A stretch of DNA of 64,000 bases, taken from Bacteroidaceae bacterium (lineage in GTDB: Bacteria > Bacteroidota > Bacteroidia > Bacteroidales > Bacteroidaceae). Positions within the stretch are counted from its first letter, which is position 1. Each line of letters opens with the position of its first letter. The notes under the pieces were generated by a model, which did not search any database, had not been told where the DNA came from, and worked only from the letters and a program-made list of their open reading frames with translations. The stretch lies in the NCBI GenBank assembly GCA_017940605.1, contig JAGAYF010000006.1, positions 1 to 64,000 on the forward strand. The letters run 5' to 3'. Both the position numbers and the translations under genes were made by a program. Of this stretch, positions 1 to 7,466 are shown in pieces.

Positions 1-115
1 TGCCGCGAAGGGGTTTTTCTTTTGCCGTATCAGGAATGATGATACCGCCAACTGTCTTTTCTTCTGCCTTGGCAGGAGCAATCAGAACTCTGTCTGCTAA
101 TGGTTGAATTTTCAT
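1..115 (-). CDS. groES: GroES co-chaperonin (N-terminal part, cut by window start)
   Basis: The visible 38 residues begin [20 protein letters not shown] and continue with [14 protein letters not shown], which is the standard N-terminal strand and mobile-loop region of the 10 kDa chaperonin. GroES caps the GroEL ring in the cytoplasm and helps proteins fold. The gene reads leftward out of the window, so groEL would be expected just beyond it. A TAnnTTTG-type -7 box lies at 221-228 on the minus strand, which leaves a leader of about 100 nt that overlaps the 3' end of the neighbouring gene. I see no CIRCE element (the HrcA operator) in that leader. The assignment is firm even though only the start of the gene is present. 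Confidence 0.95.
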   Translation of the reverse strand, partial: MKIQPLADRVLIAPAKAEEKTVGGIIIPDTAKEKPLRG

Positions 116-235
116 AACTTATAATTTTTATTAATTCGTATTGATTGCATATTACTGGACGGTCTTTTGCCATCCGAATCACTAAAATACAAAAAGCGTG
201 CCAATCAGAACCACGCACCACAAAGATATTCCTTC

Positions 236-1360
236 TCAGGGCATCAATTGGTTCACAAAGACTCGGTCTTTCAGTTCCGCGCGATTCCATGCATATGGAA
301 TGGCCGTAATCGTATCGGTTTCGACCCCTTGCCGGTCAAAGGCATGCGTGTACAGCCTGATGCAGGCATTCTCTTTGTCAAATCGGTTGTTGATAGGCGA
401 CAAGGGTTTCAGACATATGCTGTCACGGCCTGCCATATTGTCAAACGCATACACCAACGGGCCGCGCTGCAGGGCGATGCAACCAGGCCGGTCGGGGTCG
501 TTGATGCGCAATATATTGTCCTTGATCGTAAAATGCACGAAGTCCTTGTTCTTCCAATGGCGGTTAACGACCAGATAGCCGTTCTCCACATGCTTGAACT
601 GGTTCTCACCGTTCACCGACAGCGAATAAATGCTGCGCGTGCTCCATATCTTCATTCCGGGCAGCATATTGCGTTCAGTCACCCAGGACGGCAACCTCAG
701 GTGAAGCGTAAAATTCTGTTCCGGCCCGTCCATTTCCACTACAATCATGAACTTGTTGTACCACGGCATGCTTCCCACCAGGCGCAGCCGCACGTCCAGG
801 CTGTCCGTCTTGACATGCACGTCGCTGCGCAGGAAGAAATTCACATAGAGGTGCGTTCCCTGCGTTGCATACGTCCACTGCGGCATGGCCAGCACCTCGC
901 TGGCCGCATCGGCCGTGTTTTCCGCACGTTCCCTGTCATGCATGGCACCGGCCACTTCGTTATATAACACGCGCTCCACGACATCCATGTATTTTCCCTC
1001 GCCTGTCAGCAAGTTCAGGTTGCCTGCCAGGTGCATGACCTGCAGTGCGGAACGCAGCCTGCCGGCATTGTCATTTTCTCCCTTCAGTGAACCCGTCAGG
1101 GACACGTACGGAAGCAGCTCGTTCCACTGTTTCAGCAGATTGGGCAGGTTTTCCCGCTGCTTTTCTGGCTCATATACGGCTTTCTGTACATCGGGAAAAT
1201 ATTGCCTTACGCTGTCGCGCAGTTTGTACCAAAAGAAGTCATTGATCTCCACGCTGTCGACCTCCACCGGCTGCAGCGGACGCACTTCTTCGCGCGCATC
1301 CATATTATATGGCACCAGAAACAACCACGCCGCCACGAGCATCAGCACCGCTTTCTTCAT
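236..1360 (-). CDS. Degenerate GH127-like (DUF1680) secreted protein
   Basis: This 374-residue protein has a signal peptide (residues 1-22, MKKAVLMLVAAWLFLVPYNMDA). Its C-terminal two thirds resemble the beta-sandwich domains of GH127 beta-L-arabinofuranosidases (RLPSWVTERN, LQRGPLVYAFD). Family members are usually 600-700 residues. Here most of the alpha/alpha barrel is missing, so the tail of the barrel follows the N-terminus almost directly. The stretch that aligns with the paired catalytic/zinc cysteines of the intact paralogue at 33213-35075 reads ENTADAASEVLAMPQW and has no cysteine. It is therefore probably not an active arabinofuranosidase. It may be a carbohydrate-binding remnant or a decaying gene. 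Its ATG overlaps the stop of the upstream repair gene by 4 bp, so the two are translated together. Confidence 0.72.
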   Translation of the reverse strand: MKKAVLMLVAAWLFLVPYNMDAREEVRPLQPVEVDSVEINDFFWYKLRDSVRQYFPDVQKAVYEPEKQRENLPNLLKQWNELLPYVSLTGSLKGENDNAGRLRSALQVMHLAGNLNLLTGEGKYMDVVERVLYNEVAGAMHDRERAENTADAASEVLAMPQWTYATQGTHLYVNFFLRSDVHVKTDSLDVRLRLVGSMPWYNKFMIVVEMDGPEQNFTLHLRLPSWVTERNMLPGMKIWSTRSIYSLSVNGENQFKHVENGYLVVNRHWKNKDFVHFTIKDNILRINDPDRPGCIALQRGPLVYAFDNMAGRDSICLKPLSPINNRFDKENACIRLYTHAFDRQGVETDTITAIPYAWNRAELKDRVFVNQLMP

Positions 1361-2076
1361 TGTTCCGTCATGTTAGGTATGCGATTCATCTTCAATGCCT
1401 CCAGGGCCATCCTGTCCTTGGCCTGCAGGCGGGGCGATGCCTCAATGCGTTGCACAATCTGCAGGAAAGCGGCTTCGTCCACCGTCAGTTGCTCCAACGC
1501 CACATAGGTTTTCAGCGGGTAGGCCAGGTAGCACACGCTGCACAGCCACGCAAAGGCATCCCAGCTGCGCACTCCGCAGGGACGCACGCGAAGCAACCGT
1601 ACCAACACGGCATCAATGTAGTCGGTGTTGATGAAATGGTCCAGCAGCATCACGATGGCGAAACGCATGCCCAGGTCATCGTCGCCCTCCAGCCAGGGCC
1701 GGAGGAATGCCAACACTTCTTCAGGATGCTCGCGTGCCACCGTCAATGCCAGGCACGCCGCATCGCACAACTGCACGCTGTCCATGGCGGGCATGAACGC
1801 CTGGACGGCCTCCAATATTTCCCCAATGCCGGCCTGCGCCGAAACAAGCACCGCCACCGACAGGAACTTTTCTTCAAATGTATCACCCTGCGCACATGCC
1901 TCGGCCACTTCGCGCCCATTGTTGGCACGACCGTAGGTACGCGCCAACTCAAGCAGGGCCGACTGTGGGACACCCAGCGCCTGGCGGGCCGTTACGGGAT
2001 AATCCTCCTTGAACTTCTGCAACCAGTCAGGGTCAACCATTTGCTGAAGCTGTTCTTTCACTTGATTTCTTTCCAT
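1357..2076 (-). CDS. DNA alkylation repair protein, AlkD-like HEAT repeats
   Basis: This 239-residue alpha-helical protein has the pattern of the AlkC/AlkD DNA glycosylases: a helical N-terminus, then LGVPQSALLELARTYGR, EKFLSVAVLVS, DLGMRFAIVMLLDHFI and a conserved WDAFAWLCS region. AlkD-type enzymes remove bulky or positively charged N3/N7-alkylpurines without flipping the base. This assignment rests on helical repeat pattern and length rather than on a catalytic residue that I can point to. A minus-strand -7 box (TATTTTTG) sits at 2084-2091, only 7 bp before the ATG, so the message would be almost leaderless. The gene overlaps the GH127-like gene by 4 bp and they probably form one transcript. 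Confidence 0.75.
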   Translation of the reverse strand: MERNQVKEQLQQMVDPDWLQKFKEDYPVTARQALGVPQSALLELARTYGRANNGREVAEACAQGDTFEEKFLSVAVLVSAQAGIGEILEAVQAFMPAMDSVQLCDAACLALTVAREHPEEVLAFLRPWLEGDDDLGMRFAIVMLLDHFINTDYIDAVLVRLLRVRPCGVRSWDAFAWLCSVCYLAYPLKTYVALEQLTVDEAAFLQIVQRIEASPRLQAKDRMALEALKMNRIPNMTEQ

Positions 2077-2251
2077 TGGACGGCAAAAATAACAATTCCT
2101 GCCGAAAATGCAAAACCACGGGAATGGAAAAAATACGGCAAAACCATTTTCTTTACAAAATAATTACTACCTTTGTCCAGTGAACCAGAATTTTACCCCG
2201 CATTAAAACAGAGAAAAGTTCTAAATATCAACCTAAAAACGAGAAATTGAC

Positions 2252-2806
2252 ATGAAAAAGAAATTCATCTGTACTGTATGTGGATACATACACGAAGGCG
2301 ACACGCCTCCTGCCAACTGCCCTGTGTGCAAAGTTCCGGCATCCAAGTTCAAGGAATATGTGGAAACGGCTGAAGAAGCTCCCTACGCCGCCGAGCATGT
2401 GCTGGGAGTGGCCAAGGGTGTCGACGCCGAGATCATTGAGGGCCTGAAGGCCCACGCGCAAGGCGAATGCGGCGAAGTGGGCATGTACCTGGCCATGGCG
2501 CGCCAGGCCGACCGCGAAGGATATCCCGAGATAGCCGAGGCATTCAAGCGCTATGCTTACGAAGAGGCCGACCACGCATCCAGGTTCATGGAGATGCTGG
2601 GCGAAAGCGTTTGGGACACCAAGAAAAACCTGGAGGCCCGCATTGCAGCCGAGGCCGATGCCTGCGCCGACAAGACGCGCATAGCCGGACTGGCCAAGAA
2701 AGCCAACCTGGATGCCATTCACGACAGCGTACACGAAATGGCACGCGACGAAGCCCGCCACTGCAGCGGATTCAAGGGCCTCTACGCACGTTACTTCAAG
2801 AAGTAG
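2252..2806 (+). CDS. Reverse rubrerythrin / NADH peroxidase
   Basis: This 184-residue cytoplasmic protein reduces hydrogen peroxide and protects an anaerobe from oxygen. The rubredoxin-like iron site comes first (Cys7, Cys10, Cys23, Cys26 in CTVCGY and CPVC), followed by a ferritin-like four-helix bundle with repeated E-x-x-H-type signatures ([20 protein letters not shown]). In classical rubrerythrins the rubredoxin domain is C-terminal, so the order here marks the reverse type. A -7 box TACCTTTG lies at 2168-2175, about 75 bp before the ATG. The gene stands alone and ends in a strong intrinsic terminator. Confidence 0.93.
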   Translation: MKKKFICTVCGYIHEGDTPPANCPVCKVPASKFKEYVETAEEAPYAAEHVLGVAKGVDAEIIEGLKAHAQGECGEVGMYLAMARQADREGYPEIAEAFKRYAYEEADHASRFMEMLGESVWDTKKNLEARIAAEADACADKTRIAGLAKKANLDAIHDSVHEMARDEARHCSGFKGLYARYFKK

Positions 2807-2829
2807 ACACCCTTCCCATTTTTACGACA

Positions 2830-2866
2830 ATGGCCGGCCTTACTAAGTAAGGCCGGCCATTGTTTT
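2830..2866 (+). terminator. Intrinsic terminator after rubrerythrin
   Basis: A near-perfect hairpin pairs AATGGCCGGCCTTAC with GTAAGGCCGGCCATT around a TAA loop and is followed by GTTTTTG. It lies 23 bp after the rubrerythrin stop. Confidence 0.9.
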
Positions 2867-2920
2867 TGCAGGAACAGTTCCCCCACTCCACTGCCAACGG
2901 CGCAGGCATTGCCCCAAGCG

Positions 2921-3003
2921 GGGCGATTCTTACGCCTTGCGTGAAATTTTTCGGGCCGCATATGCCCCGTTTTTACGCCTTGCACATGGCGTTTTTGCGC
3001 CTC
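2921..3003 (+). repeat. Intergenic repeat family, copy A
   Basis: This is one of five related intergenic sequences. It carries the shared blocks TTCTTACGCCTTG, a GAAATTTTTCGGGCCGCAT core, TTTTTACGCC and TTTTTGCGCCT. It fills the space between two convergent genes (rubrerythrin and the MFS transporter). The other copies are at 37450-37550, 56001-56100, 42400-42495 (minus) and 48277-48363 (minus). No coding frame is conserved between the copies. Confidence 0.6.
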
Positions 3004-3114
3004 ATCGTTTTCTTCTTTCCTGAAGCAGAAAACGCACGACGGGCACGGGGCTGCCTTGCCATTCAGCAGCCCGTGTCATCTATAGCCTACAGGTACAATG
3101 AAATGGGAGGGGAG

Positions 3115-4254
3115 TCAGATTTCCTTAAAACGGAACTCGCGGCCGTTCTTCCTGACGAACCAAGGGTGGCTGACAAAGAGGAAATACAGCAACGCCGAGA
3201 ACGCCAGCACGCCGCTCACGATGAAGATGTTGAACAGCAGCAGATGGCTGAGCAGGCAGCCCATGCCAATGCCCGTCATGAGTGTCAGCAAATAGGTGTG
3301 CTGCAGCGTTCCGCGCTGGCAGTGGTCGGAAATCTTAAGGAAATAGAGCAACATGCGCGAGGCGAACAGGCTCAACCCCAGCCCCATGAAGATACTGGCC
3401 GTAAGGGTCATGTCCATCTGGCCCGGGTTGAGGAACATCACGACCGACACCATCACCAGCACGAGGCCCACTACGGCATCGGCACGGTTGTCAGCCTCGA
3501 CAAAGAACAGGCGGTGCGTAAACATGCCCACCAGGACGCCCAATGCCATCAGCAGCATGCACAGGCCCGACAGGATGCCCGTTATGAAGAAACCAATAAT
3601 CATAGCCACGGGCAGCAAGTTGACAATCAGGAAAAAGGCCTTGCGGTGGAAGAACCTGTCGGAGGAAAGGAGGGGTACGTTATCGGGAGCGCGGAACGGC
3701 ACTTGCACCGACAGGAGCAGCAGAAACGATATCAGCAGCAGGATGCCCCAAATGCCCAACACCAGGCTGCGCTCCAAGTGGAAGGACAGCACATACTGGG
3801 CAGCCGACACCCCAAGGGGGATGCCCAAAAGGCCGAACCAGGTGTAGAAATAGTCGGTAGCCGTGCGGCGCTTGGATATGGAGAGGTCATTGATGAGCGT
3901 ACTGCCCAGTGCCATCTGGAATGTGGCGCAGGCCGCTCCCTGCACCAACCGGAGCGCACCATGCAGAGCAAGGCAGTTGCACATGGGCAGCAGGCACACG
4001 ACCAAGGCCAAGGCCGCAATGGACAACAGGCACACGGTCTTGCGCTTGTAGGCATCGACAAAATAGGCATTGAACGGGCCCAGCAAGAACATGCCCACAC
4101 AGAACAGGCACACGCAAACAGCGGTCTCCCACCCTGCTCCGACAGGGAACATGGGGGCGGCCAAGGGAAATTGCATGAAGAGGGACAGCGTTACCAGCAA
4201 ATTGACAACGCACATCACAATGTATTCACGATTCCAAAAGCGGGTGGGCAGCAT
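3115..4254 (-). CDS. Major facilitator superfamily transporter
   Basis: This 379-residue inner-membrane protein has about twelve hydrophobic segments. The loop after the second predicted helix reads GPFNAYFVDAYKRKTV, a variant of the MFS motif A (G-x-x-x-D-R/K). A second copy of the fold begins near residue 200. MFS proteins move small solutes or drugs across the membrane, and the substrate cannot be read from the sequence. It lies 36 bp downstream of panB on the same strand, and no terminator is visible between them, so it is probably the last gene of the operon that starts with AICAR formyltransferase. A role in pantoate or pantothenate movement is possible but only suggested by position. 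Confidence 0.85.
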   Translation of the reverse strand: MLPTRFWNREYIVMCVVNLLVTLSLFMQFPLAAPMFPVGAGWETAVCVCLFCVGMFLLGPFNAYFVDAYKRKTVCLLSIAALALVVCLLPMCNCLALHGALRLVQGAACATFQMALGSTLINDLSISKRRTATDYFYTWFGLLGIPLGVSAAQYVLSFHLERSLVLGIWGILLLISFLLLLSVQVPFRAPDNVPLLSSDRFFHRKAFFLIVNLLPVAMIIGFFITGILSGLCMLLMALGVLVGMFTHRLFFVEADNRADAVVGLVLVMVSVVMFLNPGQMDMTLTASIFMGLGLSLFASRMLLYFLKISDHCQRGTLQHTYLLTLMTGIGMGCLLSHLLLFNIFIVSGVLAFSALLYFLFVSHPWFVRKNGREFRFKEI

Positions 4255-4290
4255 AGACGGGCCTCCTTGTCTCTCTGTTCGTACCGGCTG

Positions 4291-5112
4291 TTAGTATTGC
4301 TCGCTGTCGTTGGGGAATGACACGCTCTTGACATCGGCCACGTACTGCCCCACGGCATCCTGTATGATGGTGGAAAGGTCGGCATAGCGACGCAGGAATT
4401 TTGGAGAGAAGCTCTGGTCCATTCCCAGCATGTCGGCCACCACCAATACCTGTCCGTCCACGTCGTGGCCTGCCCCGATGCCAATCATTGGGATGCGCGT
4501 CTGGCTTGCCACCTCGGATGCCAACTGGGCCGGTATCTTTTCCAACACAATGGCGCAGCAGCCCACTTCTTCCAGCAGTCGGGCATCCTCCTTCAGCTTG
4601 TCGGCCTCGGCTTGCTCGCGCGCCCGCACCGAATAAGTTCCAAATTTGTTGATACTCTGGGGAGTGAGGCCCAAATGTCCCATCACAGGTATTCCGGCAT
4701 CCAGGATGCGCTTCACCGTATCAAGGATTTCCACCCCGCCCTCCAGTTTCAGGCAGTCACATCCTGTCTCCTTCATGATACGGATGGCATTCTTGACTCC
4801 CTCGGTGCAATTGACCTGATAACTGCCAAAGGGCATGTCACACACGACCAGTGCCCGCTTGACGCCACGCACCACGGAACGTGCATGGTAAATCATCTGG
4901 TCCATTGTCATGGGGATAGTGGTCACATTGCCAGCCATTACATTGGAAGCAGAGTCACCAATAAGGATACAATCGACGCCGGCCTGGTCCACAAGCCGCG
5001 CCATCGTATAATCATAGGAGGTTAGCATGGCTATCTTCTTGCCCTGGGCTTTCATCTCCAACAGGCGATGGGTCGTCACCTTACGCGGGTCATCCACAAT
5101 GTATGTACTCAT
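4291..5112 (-). CDS. panB: 3-methyl-2-oxobutanoate hydroxymethyltransferase
   Basis: PanB transfers a hydroxymethyl group from 5,10-methylene-tetrahydrofolate to 2-oxoisovalerate and makes ketopantoate, the first step of pantothenate and coenzyme A synthesis. The 273-residue length is normal. Family signatures are [17 protein letters not shown], the metal-binding [11 protein letters not shown] (Asp53), MPFGSYQ, KLEGG and the catalytic-region glutamate in [10 protein letters not shown]. The gene starts 26 bp after the stop of the AICAR formyltransferase gene and is followed by the MFS gene, so all three are probably one transcript. Neither panC nor panD is visible in the window. Confidence 0.96.
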   Translation of the reverse strand: MSTYIVDDPRKVTTHRLLEMKAQGKKIAMLTSYDYTMARLVDQAGVDCILIGDSASNVMAGNVTTIPMTMDQMIYHARSVVRGVKRALVVCDMPFGSYQVNCTEGVKNAIRIMKETGCDCLKLEGGVEILDTVKRILDAGIPVMGHLGLTPQSINKFGTYSVRAREQAEADKLKEDARLLEEVGCCAIVLEKIPAQLASEVASQTRIPMIGIGAGHDVDGQVLVVADMLGMDQSFSPKFLRRYADLSTIIQDAVGQYVADVKSVSFPNDSEQY

Positions 5113-5138
5113 GTTCTTTGGCCGTTTTGCAGGATTGA

Positions 5139-6320
5139 TCAGTGGTGGAACAAACGTATGCCAATGAATGCCATGGCCATGTCGTACTTGTCGGCTGTTT
5201 CAATGACGTTGTCATCGCGTACAGAGCCGCCGGCCTGGGCTATATAGCGGACTCCGCTGCGGCGGGCACGCTCCACATTGTCGCCAAAAGGGAAGAAGGC
5301 ATCGCTGCCCAGGCACACGTCGGTGTTTTGGGCAATCCACTCCTTTTTCTCCTGCATGGTCAATGGTTCGGGGCGTTCGGTAAAGAACTGCTGCCAAGTT
5401 CCTTCCTTCAATACGTCGTCCCAATCTTCTGAAATGTACACGTCGATGGTATTGTCCCTGTCGGCACGGCGAATGTTGGCCACCCAAGGCAGGCTGAGCA
5501 CCTTGGGGTGCTGGCGCAGCCACCAAATGTCGGCCTTGTTGCCGGCCAAACGCGTGCAGTGGATGCGGCTTTGCTGTCCTGCACCGATGCCAATGGCTTG
5601 GCCGTCCTTGGCATAGCATACGGAGTTGCTCTGGGTATATTTCAGCGTAATGAGGGCCACCTTGAGGTTGAGTTTGGCCTCTTCCGTAAAGTCCTTGTTC
5701 TTTGTCGGGATGTTATTGAACAATGACTCATCGGCCAGGTCTATTTCGTTGCGGAGTTGCTCAAACGTAATGCCGAAAACCTGCTTCTGTTCCATGGGGG
5801 CGGGCTTGTAGGCCGTATCCATTTGCAGTACATTGTAGTTTCCTTTTTTCTTATCATTGAGAATGGCCAACGCCTCGGAGGAATAAGACGGAGCTATCAC
5901 GCCGTCGGACACCTCACGCTTGATGAGCAACGCCGTGGCCTCATCGCATTCGTCGCTCAACGCGATAAAGTCACCGTAGGAAGACATGCGGTCTGCGCCT
6001 CGGGCACGTGCATAGGCACAAGCTATGGGAGACAACGGCAATGGCAGGTCATCCACGAAGTATATCTGTTTCAAGACATCGGACAAGGGCTTACCAATGG
6101 CCGCGCCCGCTGGCGACACATGCTTGAAGGAAGCTGCCGCAGGCATTCCCGTGGCGGCCTTCAGTTCCATCACCAACTGCCAGCTATTGAATGCATCCAA
6201 GAAATTGATATACCCAGGACGGCCGTTCAGGACCTTGACCGGAAGTTCCCCTTGCTCCACAAAGATGCGTGCAGGGTTCTGATTGGGATTGCACCCGTAT
6301 TTCAATTGAATCTCTTTCAT
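5139..6320 (-). CDS. Stand-alone AICAR formyltransferase (PurH-like, one domain)
   Basis: This 393-residue protein matches only the formyltransferase half of PurH: the N-terminal [20 protein letters not shown], the catalytic Lys66-His67 in [10 protein letters not shown], and the C-terminal [15 protein letters not shown] and AGGSVRDD motifs. It would transfer a formyl group from 10-formyl-tetrahydrofolate to AICAR in purine synthesis. The IMP cyclohydrolase domain of bifunctional PurH is absent, so that activity must be encoded elsewhere. The open frame runs further upstream, but a minus-strand -7 box (TACCTTTG) at 6347-6354 and the family's usual N-terminus place the start at 6320. It heads the operon with panB and an MFS gene. 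Confidence 0.9.
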   Translation of the reverse strand: MKEIQLKYGCNPNQNPARIFVEQGELPVKVLNGRPGYINFLDAFNSWQLVMELKAATGMPAAASFKHVSPAGAAIGKPLSDVLKQIYFVDDLPLPLSPIACAYARARGADRMSSYGDFIALSDECDEATALLIKREVSDGVIAPSYSSEALAILNDKKKGNYNVLQMDTAYKPAPMEQKQVFGITFEQLRNEIDLADESLFNNIPTKNKDFTEEAKLNLKVALITLKYTQSNSVCYAKDGQAIGIGAGQQSRIHCTRLAGNKADIWWLRQHPKVLSLPWVANIRRADRDNTIDVYISEDWDDVLKEGTWQQFFTERPEPLTMQEKKEWIAQNTDVCLGSDAFFPFGDNVERARRSGVRYIAQAGGSVRDDNVIETADKYDMAMAFIGIRLFHH

Positions 6321-6434
6321 GATGTATAATGTTTTTAATTTTGGTGCAAAGGTACTTCTTTTTGTATAGATAAGGCCACAACAAGGCGTGAAATTGTTTG
6401 CAGGCAACGGTCGCCGCTGCCACTTGGCAAAGAA

Positions 6435-6470
6435 ATGGGGTGTGGCATGTCTTGGCACGCCACACCCCAT
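6435..6470 (-). terminator. Hairpin terminator of the secreted protein gene
   Basis: ATGGGGTGTGGC pairs with GCCACACCCCAT around a 12-nt loop. On the minus strand it is followed by TTCTTTGCC. It lies 26 bp after the stop of the gene at 6496-7101, between that gene and the AICAR formyltransferase promoter. Confidence 0.7.
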
Positions 6471-6495
6471 CTGCACAAGGGTTGAAACTTTTGAA

Positions 6496-7101
6496 CTAAT
6501 GAAACAAGTCGCCTGTCTTGTTTTCCGCACGTAATTTTTCCAGTATTACCTCGGGCTGGATTTTCTTTATCAATCCATCAATGTCATTGGCCCTGTCGAA
6601 GACAAAATACACTTTTTGATCTATGTACTTGTTGGAAGACGACACAACTTTCTTATACATTGAGACGACCATCTTGCCGTTATCCAGGATCATAAACGAC
6701 GGCCGGAATTCCTGATAAAAGGAAAACCACCATTTTGTGCCATACCATGACACCGTCATGCCAGGAGAAACGAAATCCATTTCTTTCCTTAAATCCTTGA
6801 CATTGTTTTCCTGCGCAACTTTGCACCATTCCTCATATTTACTCCGGACATTCTGCAAAAATGCTATCAAGTCAGGAATCTTGGAAGACTTCAGGCTGAG
6901 GTATACATCTTTGCTACTACTTTCTCCCATCACCCCAATGTACAATTCATAGTCAGTATCATGGGCTGTCTTCAATTCAGTGGCCAGAATCTTAAACTCC
7001 TTGTCCCAATAATTGTTGTAATACTTGTCAACCTCCTTTTGGGCAAAGGAACAAAGTACAACTGACAGGCAGAACACCATAGAAATCGCAATTCTCTTCA
7101 T
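6496..7101 (-). CDS. Secreted protein of unknown function
   Basis: I do not recognise this 201-residue protein. It starts with a signal peptide (MKRIAISMVFCLSVVLCSFAQ, cleavage likely after residue 20) and so is exported. The mature part is mixed alpha/beta with several aromatic residues (YYNNYWDKEF, WYGTKWWFSFYQEF) and has no obvious catalytic motif, membrane segment or lipobox. Two minus-strand -7 candidates exist: TAAGTTTG at 7156-7163, giving a leader of about 50 nt, and TAATTTTG at 7354-7361, giving a leader of about 250 nt that would contain the structured element at 7194-7315. A terminator follows the gene. It appears to be a single-gene unit. Confidence 0.75.
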   Translation of the reverse strand: MKRIAISMVFCLSVVLCSFAQKEVDKYYNNYWDKEFKILATELKTAHDTDYELYIGVMGESSSKDVYLSLKSSKIPDLIAFLQNVRSKYEEWCKVAQENNVKDLRKEMDFVSPGMTVSWYGTKWWFSFYQEFRPSFMILDNGKMVVSMYKKVVSSSNKYIDQKVYFVFDRANDIDGLIKKIQPEVILEKLRAENKTGDLFH

Positions 7102-7193
7102 TGTAAAATATTTTTTATAGATTAAACATTACTCCATTCATAATGACAATCTGCACAAACTTAAAAGAAAGAAGCGCAAACATTCATCCATAA

Positions 7194-7315
7194 TCTCTGC
7201 CAGGTTTGCGACAACCCCTAATGCACTTATGGCGAAGTCTGCGCCTTATCAGCGCGACTCCACGTGCATTAGTGTCAACTCTTCTTCTCGTAACGAGGTC
7301 GCAATTCGGCAGAGA
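7194..7315. other. 122-bp nested inverted-repeat element (possible structured leader or MITE)
   Basis: The gap between the divergent genes at 7101 and 7467 holds three nested pairings. TCTCTGCC (7194-7201) pairs with GGCAGAGA (7308-7315), TTGCGAC (7206-7212) with GTCGCAA (7298-7304), and CTAATGCAC (7218-7226) with GTGCATTAG (7264-7272). Two smaller hairpins lie inside: GGCGAAGTCTGCGCC (7231-7245) and CTCGTAACGAG (7287-7297). The layout is a branched RNA-like fold, or equally a small element with terminal inverted repeats. No target-site duplication is visible. On the minus strand it could lie in the leader of the secreted protein gene. It is not a tRNA. Confidence 0.6.
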
Positions 7316-7466
7316 ACAGAGTAACAAAAAGGTATTCCAACTTGAATACGTTGCAAAATTAGCAATAAATCATTATATTACTTCCTTGAAGCAAAATATT
7401 TTTTATTTCGACTGGTTCACAAAATTGTTTTGTATATTTGTACAATCAAACAACAATATAATTATT

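Noticed and set aside
116..235. CIRCE heat-shock operator upstream of groES
   Set aside because: No TTAGCACTC-N9-GAGTGCTAA pattern was found in the leader.
2860..4320. 486-residue open frame on the plus strand opposite the MFS gene
   Set aside because: It is Gln- and His-rich nonsense typical of the reverse complement of a membrane protein gene. The minus-strand frame has clear MFS helices.
7194..7315. The nested inverted repeat as an integron attC site or tRNA
   Set aside because: The GTTRRRY and RYYYAAC ends are missing, and no anticodon arm or T-arm GTTC can be placed.
7206..7466. N-terminal extension of the beta-galactosidase
   Set aside because: The extension covers the inverted-repeat element and the promoter box, and it would hide the signal peptide that starts at 7467.
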